Below are positions 39,289 to 49,900 of a DNA stretch of 64,000 nt, piece after piece. The DNA is from Granulicella aggregans. Its GTDB lineage: Bacteria; Acidobacteriota; Terriglobia; Terriglobales; Acidobacteriaceae. Within the stretch, counting starts at the first letter, position 1. Every line of letters begins with the position of its first letter. The position numbers and the translations under genes are program-made. The notes under the pieces are model-generated. The model ran no database searches, had not been told where the DNA came from, and worked only from the letters and a program-made list of their open reading frames with translations. The stretch is from the NCBI RefSeq assembly GCF_014203275.1, contig NZ_JACHIP010000001.1, forward strand, positions 1 through 64,000. The letters are read 5' to 3'.

Positions 39289-40761
39289 ATGTTACTGGGC
39301 ATTGACGTTGGCACCGGCGGCACCCGCGCCGTATTGATCGATCGGGCAGGCACAGTCGTCGCGTCCCACAGCACTGAGCACGCTCCTATCCACTCCGAAC
39401 ACATCGGCTGGGCCGAACAGCACCCCGACGACTGGTGGCGTGCCGTCCAGGCTGCCATCTCCGGAGCCATCGCAGCCAGCGGCCAACCCGGCTCCGCTAT
39501 CGAAGCCGTCGGACTCACCGGACAGATGCACGGCTGCGTCATGCTCGACGCCAGCGGCAGCGTTATTCGCCCCGCCCTCATTTGGTGCGACCAGCGCACC
39601 CAGCCGCAATGCGACTGGCTCACCGAGACCATCGGCTACGCCCGCTTGATCGAACTCACGGCCAACCCCGCGCTGCCGAACTTCACCCTGACCAAACTCC
39701 TGTGGGTCCGCGAGCACGATCCCGAGAGCTTTGCGAAGATCGCCCATGTCCTCTGCCCCAAGGACTACATCCGCTACAAGCTCACCGGCGAGTTCGCCAT
39801 GGACATGCAAGAGGCCTCCGGTACCCTATTGCTCGATGTCGCGAATCGACGCTGGTCGGAGGAGGTAGCAGGCATTTCTGGTATTCCCATGTCCTGGCTG
39901 CCTCCGCTCTTCGAGGGCCCCGAGATCTGCGCCCGCATCTCAAACGACGGAGCGAGTGTAACTGGCCTCGTGGTCGGAACTCCAGTAGCGGCAGGAGCAG
40001 GCGATCAAGGCGCAGGTGCCGTCGGCATGGGCATCCTCAAGCCCGGATCGGTCTCTGCCACCATCGGTACCTCGGGCGTCGTCTTCGCATCGACCGACAA
40101 GCCCACCATGGATCGCCTCGGACGCCTGCACACCTTCTGCCACGCCGCTCCAGGCCTATGGCACGTCATGGGAGTAACTAACGGAGCGGGATTGAGCCTC
40201 CGCTACTTCCGCGACACCTTCGCGGCAACGGCCAGCTACGATGAGCTATCCGCCGAGGCAGCACTCGTTTCGCCTGGAAGCGACGGCCTGTTCTGGACGC
40301 CTTACCTCTTCGGCGAGCGCACCCCGCACCTCGACGCCACCGCCCGCGCCGCATTCGTCGGCATCACTGCCTCGACCACCCGCGCCCACTTTGTCCGTGC
40401 GGTGCTGGAAGGCGTCGCCTTTTCGTTGAAGGACACGTTCACCTTGTTTTCAGAACTCGGCATCCCGGTCACCGCTATCCGTCTCGGCGGCGGCGGCGCC
40501 CGTGGCCCGCTCTGGCGACAGATTCAGGCCGACGTCTACGGCCATCCCGTCGATCTGCTCGAAGCGGAAGAAGGTGGAGCCTTCGGAGCGGCATTGTTAG
40601 CCGGAACCGGAATTGGCGCGTGGCCCTCGGTCGAAGCCGCATGTGAAGCCACTATTCGTATTGCCCAGACGATCCAGCCGAAGTCCGCCGAAGCTATGCA
40701 AGCCGCCTACGCCGAGTACATCAAAATCTACCCTGCTCTGAAATACATCGGCCGAGCGTAA
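39289..40761 (+). CDS. xylB: Xylulokinase
   Basis: 490 residues of the FGGY carbohydrate kinase family. ATG 39289 is preferred over TTG 39283 because GGGAGA is nine bases upstream. Hallmarks: LLGIDVGTGGTRAVLID at the start, VGLTGQMHGCVMLD (about 77-90), LIWCDQRTQPQ, the FGGY-signature GVAFSLKDTFTLF and LGGGGARGPLWRQIQADVYG. It phosphorylates D-xylulose at the 5-hydroxyl for the pentose phosphate pathway. No xylA or transporter is adjacent, so regulation and uptake lie elsewhere. Confidence 0.92.
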   Translation: MLLGIDVGTGGTRAVLIDRAGTVVASHSTEHAPIHSEHIGWAEQHPDDWWRAVQAAISGAIAASGQPGSAIEAVGLTGQMHGCVMLDASGSVIRPALIWCDQRTQPQCDWLTETIGYARLIELTANPALPNFTLTKLLWVREHDPESFAKIAHVLCPKDYIRYKLTGEFAMDMQEASGTLLLDVANRRWSEEVAGISGIPMSWLPPLFEGPEICARISNDGASVTGLVVGTPVAAGAGDQGAGAVGMGILKPGSVSATIGTSGVVFASTDKPTMDRLGRLHTFCHAAPGLWHVMGVTNGAGLSLRYFRDTFAATASYDELSAEAALVSPGSDGLFWTPYLFGERTPHLDATARAAFVGITASTTRAHFVRAVLEGVAFSLKDTFTLFSELGIPVTAIRLGGGGARGPLWRQIQADVYGHPVDLLEAEEGGAFGAALLAGTGIGAWPSVEAACEATIRIAQTIQPKSAEAMQAAYAEYIKIYPALKYIGRA

Positions 40762-40768
40762 CCGGGTG

Positions 40769-40806
40769 CCCCACCCGTCGCAGTTTCACCGTGATGGGTG
40801 GGGTTT
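40769..40806 (+). terminator. Hairpin between xylB and the ABC exporter gene
   Basis: CCCCACCC (40769-40776) pairs with GGGTGGGG (40796-40803) around a 19-nt loop and is followed by TTT, seven bases after the xylB stop. It separates two convergent genes and may serve both. Confidence 0.55.
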
Positions 40807-40827
40807 CGAGCGGAGTTCGAGCGCTTC

Positions 40828-42723
40828 CTAAGCCGTGACTGCCTCGACCTTGTCTCCCTCACCCGGCGCAAGGAAGAGGTTCGCCTCCAACCCATGCTGC
40901 CGCGTGTAAAGGTCATAGTACCGCCCGCCCAGCTTATAGAGCTCGTCGTGCGTCCCGCGCTCGAGAATCTTTCCCCGCTCAATGACAAGAATCTGATCGG
41001 CCTTCCGAATCGTCGACAACCGGTGCGCGATCACGAACGTCGTCCTTCCCTTCATCAGGAAGTTCAGCCCATTCTGGATCATCGCCTCCGACTCCGAGTC
41101 CAGCGAACTCGTTGCCTCATCCAGAATCAGAATTCGCGGGTCAGCCAAAATCGCGCGCGCAATCGAAATCCTCTGTCTTTGCCCACCCGAGAGCTTCACG
41201 CCGCGTTCGCCAACGATCGTCTCGTAAGCCTCCGGAAAGCGCTCCGCGAACTCGTCCACGCGAGCGATCCGGCAAGCTTCCATCAACTGCTCATGCGTCG
41301 CGCTTGGACGGCTGAAGAGCACGTTTTCACGAATCGTTCCATCGAAAAGAAACGTCTCCTGCAGCACCACGCCAAGCTGCTCACGATAGCTGCTCAACCG
41401 TGCCGTCGCCAGGTCCACGCCATCAACGAAGATTGCTCCGCCGGTGGCCGTATGGAATCCGCAGATGAGACTGATGATCGTCGACTTACCCGATCCCGAC
41501 GATCCAACCAGCGCCGTCACGGTCCCCGGCTTCGAATCGAAGCTGATGCCATGTAGGACCGGCTTGTCCTTCTCATACTCGAAGAAGACGTTATCGAAGG
41601 CGACATCGCCCTTGATCTCCGGCAGCGCAATGCTGCGGCTCGGCTCGCTGTCCTCCTGCATCTCGTTCATGATCTCGGTCGTGCGATCAAGCCCCGCAAG
41701 CGCTTCGGTCAACTGAGTCCCAATCGAAACCAGCTGCACAATTGGCGCGATCATGAACGCCAGCAGCATCGTGTACTCAACGTAGTCGCCGACACTCAAC
41801 CGTCCAGCAACATGCTCATGCGCGCCGAGGAACATGATGATGCCGCCCACCACGCCCAGCACCATCGTCGAAGACAGCGTCATCAACGACTGCGCCGTCA
41901 GCGAACTGATGACGTTCTCCAGCAACCGCGTCACGCCCTTCGCGAAGACATTCGCCTCGCTCTCCTCTGCGTGATATCCTTTCACCACGCGCACACCGCC
42001 GAGCGACTCCGTAAGCCGCCCCGTCACCTCGGCATTAATCTTCGCGCGCTCGCGGAATATCGGGCGAATTGTCTTGAACGCCCGCTGAAGAATCACGCCA
42101 AACACCAGCAAAATGACGAAGGTCAAAAGCGTCATCCGCGGGTTGATCTTGATCAGGATGGCGAACGCGATAACAGCGGTCAGAATGCCACCCGCAAAGT
42201 CAAGCAACCCCGTCCCCACCAGGTTACGCACGCCTTCGACATCCGTCATGATGCGCGCAACAAGCGTTCCCGTGCGGTTCTCGTCATAGAACGCTACCGG
42301 CAGCCGCCCGATGTGTTGCTGAACTTGCTTGCGCAGATCGGAGATCAGCCGCTGGCCTTCCGTCGACAACAGCTGCGTCAGCGAGTACGAGCTCACACCC
42401 TGCAGAAACGTCGCTCCTGCTACCGCACCAATGATGATGGGCAGCTTCTTCATATTGCCGCCGTACATGACGTCATTGATGAGAAACTTCGCCGAAACCG
42501 GCAGCACGAAGCTGCAAAGCCGGTTCACCAGCATCAGCAAAAAGCTGCCGCTGATCAGCCAAAGCCGAGGCTTCACCAGCTTCCAGACTTCGGGCATCAC
42601 CTTCTTCAACGGCGGCTTCGGCCTCTTCGCCGAAAGCTCCGCAACCGTCGCTCGACCTGCCCCACGCAAAGGTTTATCGCCACTGGGCATCGCTGAGCCC
42701 CCAAGTTTTGTGCTCGTAGACAT
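40828..42723 (-). CDS. ABC exporter, MsbA-like half transporter
   Basis: 631 residues. The membrane domain (about 60-350, six segments) is followed by an ATPase with Walker A GSSGSGKST (about 418-426), signature LSGGQRQRISIARA, Walker B ILILDEATSSLDSE and the H-loop in VIAHRLSTIRKAD. A homodimer is expected. MsbA-like proteins flip lipid A or export drugs and peptides. It stands alone on the minus strand, 38 bp from a small membrane protein gene. The substrate cannot be told from sequence. Confidence 0.9.
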   Translation of the reverse strand: MSTSTKLGGSAMPSGDKPLRGAGRATVAELSAKRPKPPLKKVMPEVWKLVKPRLWLISGSFLLMLVNRLCSFVLPVSAKFLINDVMYGGNMKKLPIIIGAVAGATFLQGVSSYSLTQLLSTEGQRLISDLRKQVQQHIGRLPVAFYDENRTGTLVARIMTDVEGVRNLVGTGLLDFAGGILTAVIAFAILIKINPRMTLLTFVILLVFGVILQRAFKTIRPIFRERAKINAEVTGRLTESLGGVRVVKGYHAEESEANVFAKGVTRLLENVISSLTAQSLMTLSSTMVLGVVGGIIMFLGAHEHVAGRLSVGDYVEYTMLLAFMIAPIVQLVSIGTQLTEALAGLDRTTEIMNEMQEDSEPSRSIALPEIKGDVAFDNVFFEYEKDKPVLHGISFDSKPGTVTALVGSSGSGKSTIISLICGFHTATGGAIFVDGVDLATARLSSYREQLGVVLQETFLFDGTIRENVLFSRPSATHEQLMEACRIARVDEFAERFPEAYETIVGERGVKLSGGQRQRISIARAILADPRILILDEATSSLDSESEAMIQNGLNFLMKGRTTFVIAHRLSTIRKADQILVIERGKILERGTHDELYKLGGRYYDLYTRQHGLEANLFLAPGEGDKVEAVTA

Positions 42724-42761
42724 ATGACTCGATTCTACGCCGGGGCCTCAGCAAGACGCTC

Positions 42762-43145
42762 CTAGACCAGCCGCGCCCGCCTTGCCGCGATAAACGACCG
42801 TACGCACAGCAGCACGTATACCAGGCAAATCGTTCCCATGATCGCCTGCACCTTCGCCGCTTCGGGTCGCAAAATGCTATGCCCGGAAGCCATCTGCAGC
42901 ACGCCAAGAATCCCCGGAATCGTCCCTAGAAATCCCAGCAGCCCCACCGTGACCGCGATGTGCATGAACAGCATCCGCTTCTTCGCCACGGGAGTGTTCG
43001 CCAGCGCGCCAAAGATCACCAGCAGCAGCCCAAAAGCTCCGGGGATCAGCGAATGAATCCCATGGGAGTGCTGCCCCAACTGCGTGTAAGCCACGGCACT
43101 CAACAAGATCAGCACAACACCAAATCCAATCGTCAACTTCGCCAT
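42762..43145 (-). CDS. Four-helix membrane protein of unknown function
   Basis: 127 residues with four membrane segments (about 6-22, 31-48, 60-84, 99-118). A GHNH-like cluster (GQHSHGIHSLIPG) sits between the first two segments and may bind metal. Near it are an ABC exporter and a copper-type SCO protein gene on the same strand, 38 and 95 bp away. No family recognised. Confidence 0.65.
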   Translation of the reverse strand: MAKLTIGFGVVLILLSAVAYTQLGQHSHGIHSLIPGAFGLLLVIFGALANTPVAKKRMLFMHIAVTVGLLGFLGTIPGILGVLQMASGHSILRPEAAKVQAIMGTICLVYVLLCVRSFIAARRARLV

Positions 43146-43240
43146 TACCCTTGACTCCTCTAAAACCCCTTACGTTGAAACTCTGTGCCCCATTCACCGC
43201 AGCATCTTCGCGATGAGTGAGACCGCCACAAATCTACAGC

Positions 43241-44170
43241 TCAGGCAGCCGCGTTTTTCACAGCCGCCACCATCTCACTCGGCACCCAATCATTCGTCGG
43301 ATACCACGCGATTACCTTGCCATCCTTGCCGATCAGCACCGTTGAAAGGGAGTGCGTCAGCGCCTTTCCATCCGGCGTCACGCCCACGTCGAAGAACTGA
43401 GTCATCTCCGGCAGTTCCTTCACCGGTGGCGCGGCAAAGTCCCAGTGCGCGAACTTCTCTTTCGTATAGTTGCCCGTGTACGCACCGCCGTAACTCTTCA
43501 AGACCGCAGGCGTGTCATACGTTGGATCGAAGCTCACGCTCAACAGATGCGTCTTGTCGTACGTCGCCGGATCGCCCTGCAATGCCTTATCGATCTCCGC
43601 AAAGTTCCGGCTCATCCTCGGACAAAAATCGGCCAGAGTGCAGCGCGTATAGATAAACGTCATCAGCACCACCTTGCCCTTGAACTGGTCGAGATGGATC
43701 GTCTTCCCGCTCTGGTTCAGCAACGCAAAGTTCGGCACCTGGTCACCGGCTGTAGGAACATGAAACTGCACCGCCGGCTTATAGTCCGGTTTCGACTGCG
43801 CGACTACGACGACATCCGTGAGCCGCGCATTCTTGTATCCGCCCGCCGGATCGGCATCGATCTGGTCGACCAGCACATCCGCGACGATCTTGTCGCCGGG
43901 GTGCAGTTCGCTCATGATGCTCGGGTCGGCAAGCTTGTAAGGCATAATCATCGCGTCCATGAACCCCGGCACCGCCTCGTGATCCAGCGTGATCTTCCCC
44001 GCCGCAACGTCAGTCGCTAGGACCTTGCCGCGGATCTTGAAGTCTCGTGTAATCCCCGAGGCAGCCGGCGGCGCCGCAGCCTGCCTGCAACCGGAGACCA
44101 TCGCCGCAAGAAACAACACCACGAACAGGCCCGCGAAACGCTCCCATCTTCCTTCGACAACTCTCTGCAT
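43241..44170 (-). CDS. SCO1-family lipoprotein fused to a CusF-like copper domain
   Basis: 309 residues from ATG 44170. Lipoprotein signal with lipobox MVSGC (about residues 17-21). The N-terminal domain (about 38-125) resembles CusF or the DUF-type copper-binding domain (GKVLATDVAAGKITLDHEAVPGFM, in part, and MIMPYK with Met/His). The C-terminal thioredoxin-like SCO domain (about 140-309) carries TRCTLADFCPRM (a CX5C pair) and the conserved His in THSLSTVL. SCO proteins deliver copper to the CuA site of cytochrome c oxidase. No oxidase genes are in the window. A longer start at 44446 would run antisense through the next gene and is rejected. Confidence 0.87.
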   Translation of the reverse strand: MQRVVEGRWERFAGLFVVLFLAAMVSGCRQAAAPPAASGITRDFKIRGKVLATDVAAGKITLDHEAVPGFMDAMIMPYKLADPSIMSELHPGDKIVADVLVDQIDADPAGGYKNARLTDVVVVAQSKPDYKPAVQFHVPTAGDQVPNFALLNQSGKTIHLDQFKGKVVLMTFIYTRCTLADFCPRMSRNFAEIDKALQGDPATYDKTHLLSVSFDPTYDTPAVLKSYGGAYTGNYTKEKFAHWDFAAPPVKELPEMTQFFDVGVTPDGKALTHSLSTVLIGKDGKVIAWYPTNDWVPSEMVAAVKNAAA

Positions 44171-44248
44171 ATCTCTGATGATAGAGCCTTCTCCCATGCA
44201 GGAAGTCACGGCGCTCTTCTCCACCATCCCGCAGCGTATAAACGATGC

Positions 44249-46978
44249 ATGGAGCCACAGAGCAGTCTGCCAGCGGAGATCCTCAAAGTCCTCGCTCGCG
44301 GCGGCACAATCCTGACCGGCAACCAGCGCGCCGCACGCACCCTGCGCCTCGCCTACGACCGCGACCTGCGCAACTCCGGCCGCCCAAGTTGGCAACCCCC
44401 CGCGATCCTCCCTTGGGAGACTTGGACCTCCACCCTTTGGCATCAACTTCTGCTAGAAGGCGCAGCCACCCGCCTGCTGCTGAATAGCACCCAGGAACTC
44501 CACGTCTGGCGCTCGATCATAGCCGCCGACTCCGCCCACTCCAGCCTCCGATCCGTCGACTCGTTAGCCGCCATGGCCTCCGGCGCATGGCAGCTTCTCT
44601 GCGCTTATCGCGGCCAGTCGCGGCTCCGAGACCTCGGCGTCAGCGAGGACACCCGAACCTTCCAGCGCTGGGCACAATCGTTCAACTTTCGCTCGAAGTC
44701 TGACGCGTATCTTTCTCCATCGGAACTAGAAAACGCAATAATGCTCACTCGCGAAAAGCTTCCCACGGGCGAAGTTCTGCTCATCGGCTTCGACAGAATG
44801 ACTCCAGCGCAGTCCGCTCTTCTCGCCGCCCTCAGCGATGCTGGTGCGGTCGTCAAAGAACTCCCTGCATCGCCCATCGCCGACCGCAAGCTACTAGCCG
44901 CCGCCGAAACTCCCGAGCTAGAACTCACCGAAGCAGCAATCCGCGTCCGTGAGTTTCTCGAAGCCCACCCCACAGCCCGCGTCGCGGTCATCCACCCCGA
45001 CATCGCCTCCGAACGCGGTGAGATCGATCGCGCCTTCCGCCAGATACTGGCCCCCGAGCTCGACAGCATCGCCGCCCACGCCGACGGCCCCTACGAGTTT
45101 TCCCTTGGCCAGAGGCTCGCACAGGCGCCGATGGTAGCCAGCGCCATAAGCATCCTCCGCCTCGCCACCGGCCCGCTCTCCATCGGAGACCTTAGCCGCC
45201 TTCTCCTCTCGCCGTGGTTCACCCCTGCCAGCGATCTCGACCTCCGCGCGGAGTTCGACGCCCACGAACTCCGCACCTCCACCCTCCTGCATCCCGAGCT
45301 CGGCCTCAACACCATCATCCGCATCGCGGAGAACTCCCGCGTCCGCGCCGCCCGCCTCGGCGGCCTTCTTCGTCAACTTCACAGTCTGCATCGCGCCGCC
45401 GAACGCAACCTCCCCGAGATCACCAAGCAAAAGCCTTTCGCCGACTGGACCGACGCCATCCGTGACCTCCTCCGCGCCGTCAGCTGGGCCACCTTCACCC
45501 GCGACACCAGCGTCGAGTTTCAGACCCGCCGCAAGTGGGAGTCAGCCCTAGACGAGCTCGCCACCCTCGACTTCGAAGGCACCCGGCCCACCTTCGCCGA
45601 GGTCTTCGGCCAACTTGAAGGCGTCCTCGACCGCACCCTCTTCGCGCCCGAATCCCGCGACGCTCCCGTCCAGATCATGAGCCCACAGGAAGCCGCCGGA
45701 TCGCTCTTCGACGCTGTCTTCTTCCTGCGTTGCAGCGACCTCATATGGCCACCATCCACCGGCACAAACCCGCTCCTGGGATGGAAGATCCAGCGCGAAT
45801 TCGGCATGCCGGGCAGCGATCCGGCGCTCGACATCGCCCACGCCAGCGCCATCACGCATCGGCTTGCGTTTTCAGCGCCCCATATTGTCTTCAGCTACGC
45901 GCGGCAGACGGAAGACGCACACCAGCGCCCGTCGCCTCTCCTCGCCATACTGAATCTCACCCCTGCAGAAATACTGCAGCCGTCAACGCCAGTCGCCGTC
46001 GTTCCACTTGAAGAGTTTCCCGAATCAGGCTATATCCCACTCATTGCCTCCAAGGTTCGTGGCGGATCATCCATCTTGAAGAACCAGGCGGCCTGCGGCT
46101 TCCGCGCCTTCGCCGAAGCGCGCCTCGCCTCGAAGCCGCTCGAGGCTCCAGCCTCCGGTCTCGACGCCAGCGAACGCGGCAGCCTCGTTCACTCAGCCAT
46201 GGCGAGCCTATGGGATGCACTCCAGACTCAGTCCGCCCTTCGCGCCTTACCACTGGCCGAGCGTCGGGCCGCAGTAGACCTCGCCATCACCCACGCGCTC
46301 GACCGCATCTCCGACCCCGGACACCCGTTCGATCCCATATGGGACCCGGCCTACCTGGGAATCCAGCGCGAGCGCCTGCACCGCATCATTGGCCTCTGGC
46401 TGGAATCCGAACTTGCACGATCTCCCTTCGCCATCAAGGCGCTCGAAGAGAAGTACGTCGACCTCGCCATCGGCCCGCTCACGCTCGACGTACGCATCGA
46501 CCGCATCGACACCCTGCTTGACGAAGAAGGCAACCCCGCAGGCAAAGTCCTGCTCGACTACAAGACGGGCGATGCCCTCACCAGGCACTGGCAGGGCGAC
46601 CGGCCCGACGACCCCCAACTTCCGCTCTACGCCGCCCTCTCTAATCCCGGCGCACTTGCAGGAGTCGGCTTCATCCGCTTGCGCCCCGGTACTGGCATGA
46701 GCCTCGCCGGCTATGCCAGCGAACCCGGCCAGTTGCTCAACGCCTCCGTTCCCGACATCGGCTCGCTCGATGCCCAGATCGAAGCGTGGCGGCGCGTCCT
46801 CACTGCTCTCGCCGAAGACTTCGCGGCAGGCGACGCCCGCGTCCGCCCGAAGCAGTACCCCAATACCTGCGCCTATTGCGCCCAGCGAATCCTATGCCGC
46901 GTCGACCCCGAATTGCTCGAATCCGCCACGGATGAAGACGAATCGCCCGTGACCGTCGCGGAGGAGAGCTATGGCTGA
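44249..46978 (+). CDS. AddB-like nuclease/inactive helicase subunit
   Basis: 909 residues. The N-terminal half resembles an inactivated UvrD-type helicase (no clear Walker A: GTILTGNQRAARTLRLA). The C-terminal part is a PD-(D/E)XK nuclease with VLLDYKTGD (about 770-778) and four Cys likely to hold a [4Fe-4S] cluster: one in QAACGFRAFAE (about 615) and Cys874, Cys877, Cys883. That is the AddB design. It overlaps the next gene by eight bases. The pair would process double-strand breaks for RecA and loading of repair. Confidence 0.85.
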   Translation: MEPQSSLPAEILKVLARGGTILTGNQRAARTLRLAYDRDLRNSGRPSWQPPAILPWETWTSTLWHQLLLEGAATRLLLNSTQELHVWRSIIAADSAHSSLRSVDSLAAMASGAWQLLCAYRGQSRLRDLGVSEDTRTFQRWAQSFNFRSKSDAYLSPSELENAIMLTREKLPTGEVLLIGFDRMTPAQSALLAALSDAGAVVKELPASPIADRKLLAAAETPELELTEAAIRVREFLEAHPTARVAVIHPDIASERGEIDRAFRQILAPELDSIAAHADGPYEFSLGQRLAQAPMVASAISILRLATGPLSIGDLSRLLLSPWFTPASDLDLRAEFDAHELRTSTLLHPELGLNTIIRIAENSRVRAARLGGLLRQLHSLHRAAERNLPEITKQKPFADWTDAIRDLLRAVSWATFTRDTSVEFQTRRKWESALDELATLDFEGTRPTFAEVFGQLEGVLDRTLFAPESRDAPVQIMSPQEAAGSLFDAVFFLRCSDLIWPPSTGTNPLLGWKIQREFGMPGSDPALDIAHASAITHRLAFSAPHIVFSYARQTEDAHQRPSPLLAILNLTPAEILQPSTPVAVVPLEEFPESGYIPLIASKVRGGSSILKNQAACGFRAFAEARLASKPLEAPASGLDASERGSLVHSAMASLWDALQTQSALRALPLAERRAAVDLAITHALDRISDPGHPFDPIWDPAYLGIQRERLHRIIGLWLESELARSPFAIKALEEKYVDLAIGPLTLDVRIDRIDTLLDEEGNPAGKVLLDYKTGDALTRHWQGDRPDDPQLPLYAALSNPGALAGVGFIRLRPGTGMSLAGYASEPGQLLNASVPDIGSLDAQIEAWRRVLTALAEDFAAGDARVRPKQYPNTCAYCAQRILCRVDPELLESATDEDESPVTVAEESYG

Positions 46979-49900
46979 GCTCTTCGCAATCGACGAACAC
47001 AAGTCCACCAAGCCCCCGCTGCCCGACGCCGCCGAGCGCGAACGCGCCCTCGACATCCACCACTCGTGGATCGTCGAAGCCCCCGCCGGCTCAGGCAAGA
47101 CCGGCCTCCTGATCCAGCGCTATCTCAGGCTTCTCGCCGACGAATCCGTCACCAGCCCGGAACAGATCCTCGCCATCACCTTCACCCGCAAGGCAACCGC
47201 CGAGATGCGCGAGCGCGTCCTCTCGCAGCTTCAGAACGCGACCAGCGAGAGCGAACCGGCAAACGACTTCGACCGCGAGACCCGCCCCATGGCACTCGCC
47301 GCGCTCGAACGCGACCGCAAGCTCAACTGGTCGTTGGTCGATCAACCCAACCGTCTCCGCATCCGCACCATCGACTCCGTCTGTTCGGAGATCGCGAACT
47401 CGCTGCCTGTGCTGTCAGGCACCGGTGGCCGCCGCGATGTCGTCGACGAGGCCGGCGAGCTCTACGCTATCGCCGCCCACCGCACCTTTCTGCAACTTGG
47501 CGGCTCCGATGTCCCCTTGAATAAGGCTCTCCGCGAAGTGCTGCTCCATCGCGACGGCGACCTCGCCAACTGCGAACGCCTCCTCGCATCCATGCTCCGC
47601 CTTCGCGACCAATGGGGCGCACTGGTCCCACTCGGCCGCCGCGAACTCGACGACACCTACCTCGACACGCACGTCCTGCCAAAGCTCGAACGAGCGCTGG
47701 ACAACGCCATCTGCACCGCGCTGACGCAGGTCACCCGCCACTTCCCCGAGCACCTCCTCCGCCAACTTACGCTCGCCGCCACATCCATGGCCCACATCGC
47801 CGGCTACAAGGGAGCGACTTCGCCTATCGCCATCTGCGCGAACCGCAATCTCTCCCCCGGCGAACGCGCCGAAGACCTCGACCACTGGCGGGCACTGATT
47901 CACCTCCTGCTGACAAAAGAAAAGACCTTGCGTAAAGCGGTTTCCGCAAACATCGTCAAGTTCGAGCTATCGAAGTCCGAACAGGCCAACCTCAAGGCGC
48001 TCATCGCAGAGTTCCACGACCGCGATGATCTCCTCGCCGCACTCTGCAAACTCGACGAGCTTCCCCCCGCCAAGTATCCGCAGGAACAGTGGCTCATCGC
48101 CAAGCATCTCTTCCGCGTCCTCAACCACGCCATGGCCGAGCTCCAGATCGTCTTCGCCGAACGCAGCGAGTGCGATCACGCCGAGATCGCACTCGCCGCC
48201 AAGACCGCCCTCAGCGCCGACACCGGCCCGGACGACCTCGAAGCCGCACTCGGCCTCCGCCTCCAGCACATCCTCGTCGACGAGATGCAGGACACCTCCT
48301 CTTCGCAGTACGAACTCATCCAGATGCTGACCGCGCACTTCGACGGCCACAGCCAGACCGCCTTCCTCGTCGGCGACCCCAAGCAGTCCATCTACCTCTT
48401 CCGCCAGGCCCGCGTCGAGCGCTTCCTCCACGCCATGTCCACCGAACAACTCGGCGACGTCCATCTCGGCCTGCTGAGACTGACTGCGAATTTTCGCTCG
48501 CAAGCTGGTTTAGTAGGCGACTTCAACGACGACTTCAGTCAGATCTTCTCCTCACCCACCGCGCAAACTCACTCGGGCGAAGTCCAGTTCGTCGCCGCCT
48601 CCGCCATGCGTCCGCGCGATGAAGACAGCGGCGACCGCGTCTGGCACGCCGACGTCCTCCCTTACGTGAAACCAGGCGAAGCCTCCAGCGAACAGAAGAA
48701 GCACCGCCAGGCAAGCGCCCTTGAGATTCGCGAGATCATCGAGTATTGGCGAGCCAGCCCGCTCCCTGAAGACCGGCAGAAGCCGTGGCAAATTGCTGTC
48801 CTCGTCCGCTCCCGCAGCCACCTCGAAAGAATCGTCGCGACGTTCAAAGAAGTACCTGCAATTCCTTATCGCGCCGTCGACATCGACCCGCTCAAGGAGC
48901 GCCCGGAGGTGATGGACCTCTTCGCCCTCACCCGCGCCCTGCTTCATCCCGCCGACCGCACCGCCTGGCTCGCCGTGCTGCACGCGCCGTGGTGCGGCTT
49001 CGACCTCTCTGAACTCCACACCCTCACCGGCGCGGACGACCCCGCCTTCTCCGACTGGACGATGCACGCGCTCATCGCCGAGCGCGGCGACCTGCTTCCT
49101 CCCGAGGCCATCACACGCCTCGAACGCATCTGGCCGGTCTTCGCGGCCGCCGCCGCACAGCGCCACCGCGCTCCCTTCGCGCAGACGGTCGAGCGCACCT
49201 GGCGCTCGCTCGGCGGCGACGCCTACCTCGACGGCTCAGAACTCGCCAACGCCCACAGCTACCTCCGCCTGCTTGAAGATCTGGAAGAGCAGCAAGGCAG
49301 CGTCGCCATCGCCGCACTCGAAGCTCGCCTCGAACGCTTGTTTGCCGCGCCGTCGCTCGACCCAACCGCCGTGGAACTCCTCACCATCCACAAAGCCAAG
49401 GGCCTCGAATGGGACGTCGTCATCGTCCCCGCGCTTGAACGCACCAGCGGCCGCAACCACAGCGAATTCCTCTCCTGGGTCGAACTCGACTCCTCGGCCT
49501 CCACTAGCGATCAAGACGAAGCGGCCCACTTCATCCTCGCTCCCATCGCGGGCAGGGGCGAAGACTCCGCAGAGCTCAACAAGTGGATCGCAGGTATCCA
49601 CAAGTCCCGCGAGTCCGCCGAAACCAGGCGCCTCTTCTATGTAGCCTGCACCCGCGCCCGCGAGGAGCTTCACCTCTTCGCCGCCCCCAAGCTCTCCGCC
49701 AAGGGCGAGATCAACCCCGCCGCCGGCACTCTCCTCAAAGCCGCGTGGCCAGCCGCCGAAGCCGCTTTCGCTGGACCGCTGGCCAGCGCACAATCGCCTT
49801 CCAATGTGACGGAGTTCCCTCCCCCCATACCCGAAGGCATCCTCGAAGACATCGCGGCAAGTACATCGGTGACAGATCAAGCTCAGTCCAAGCGCCCTGC

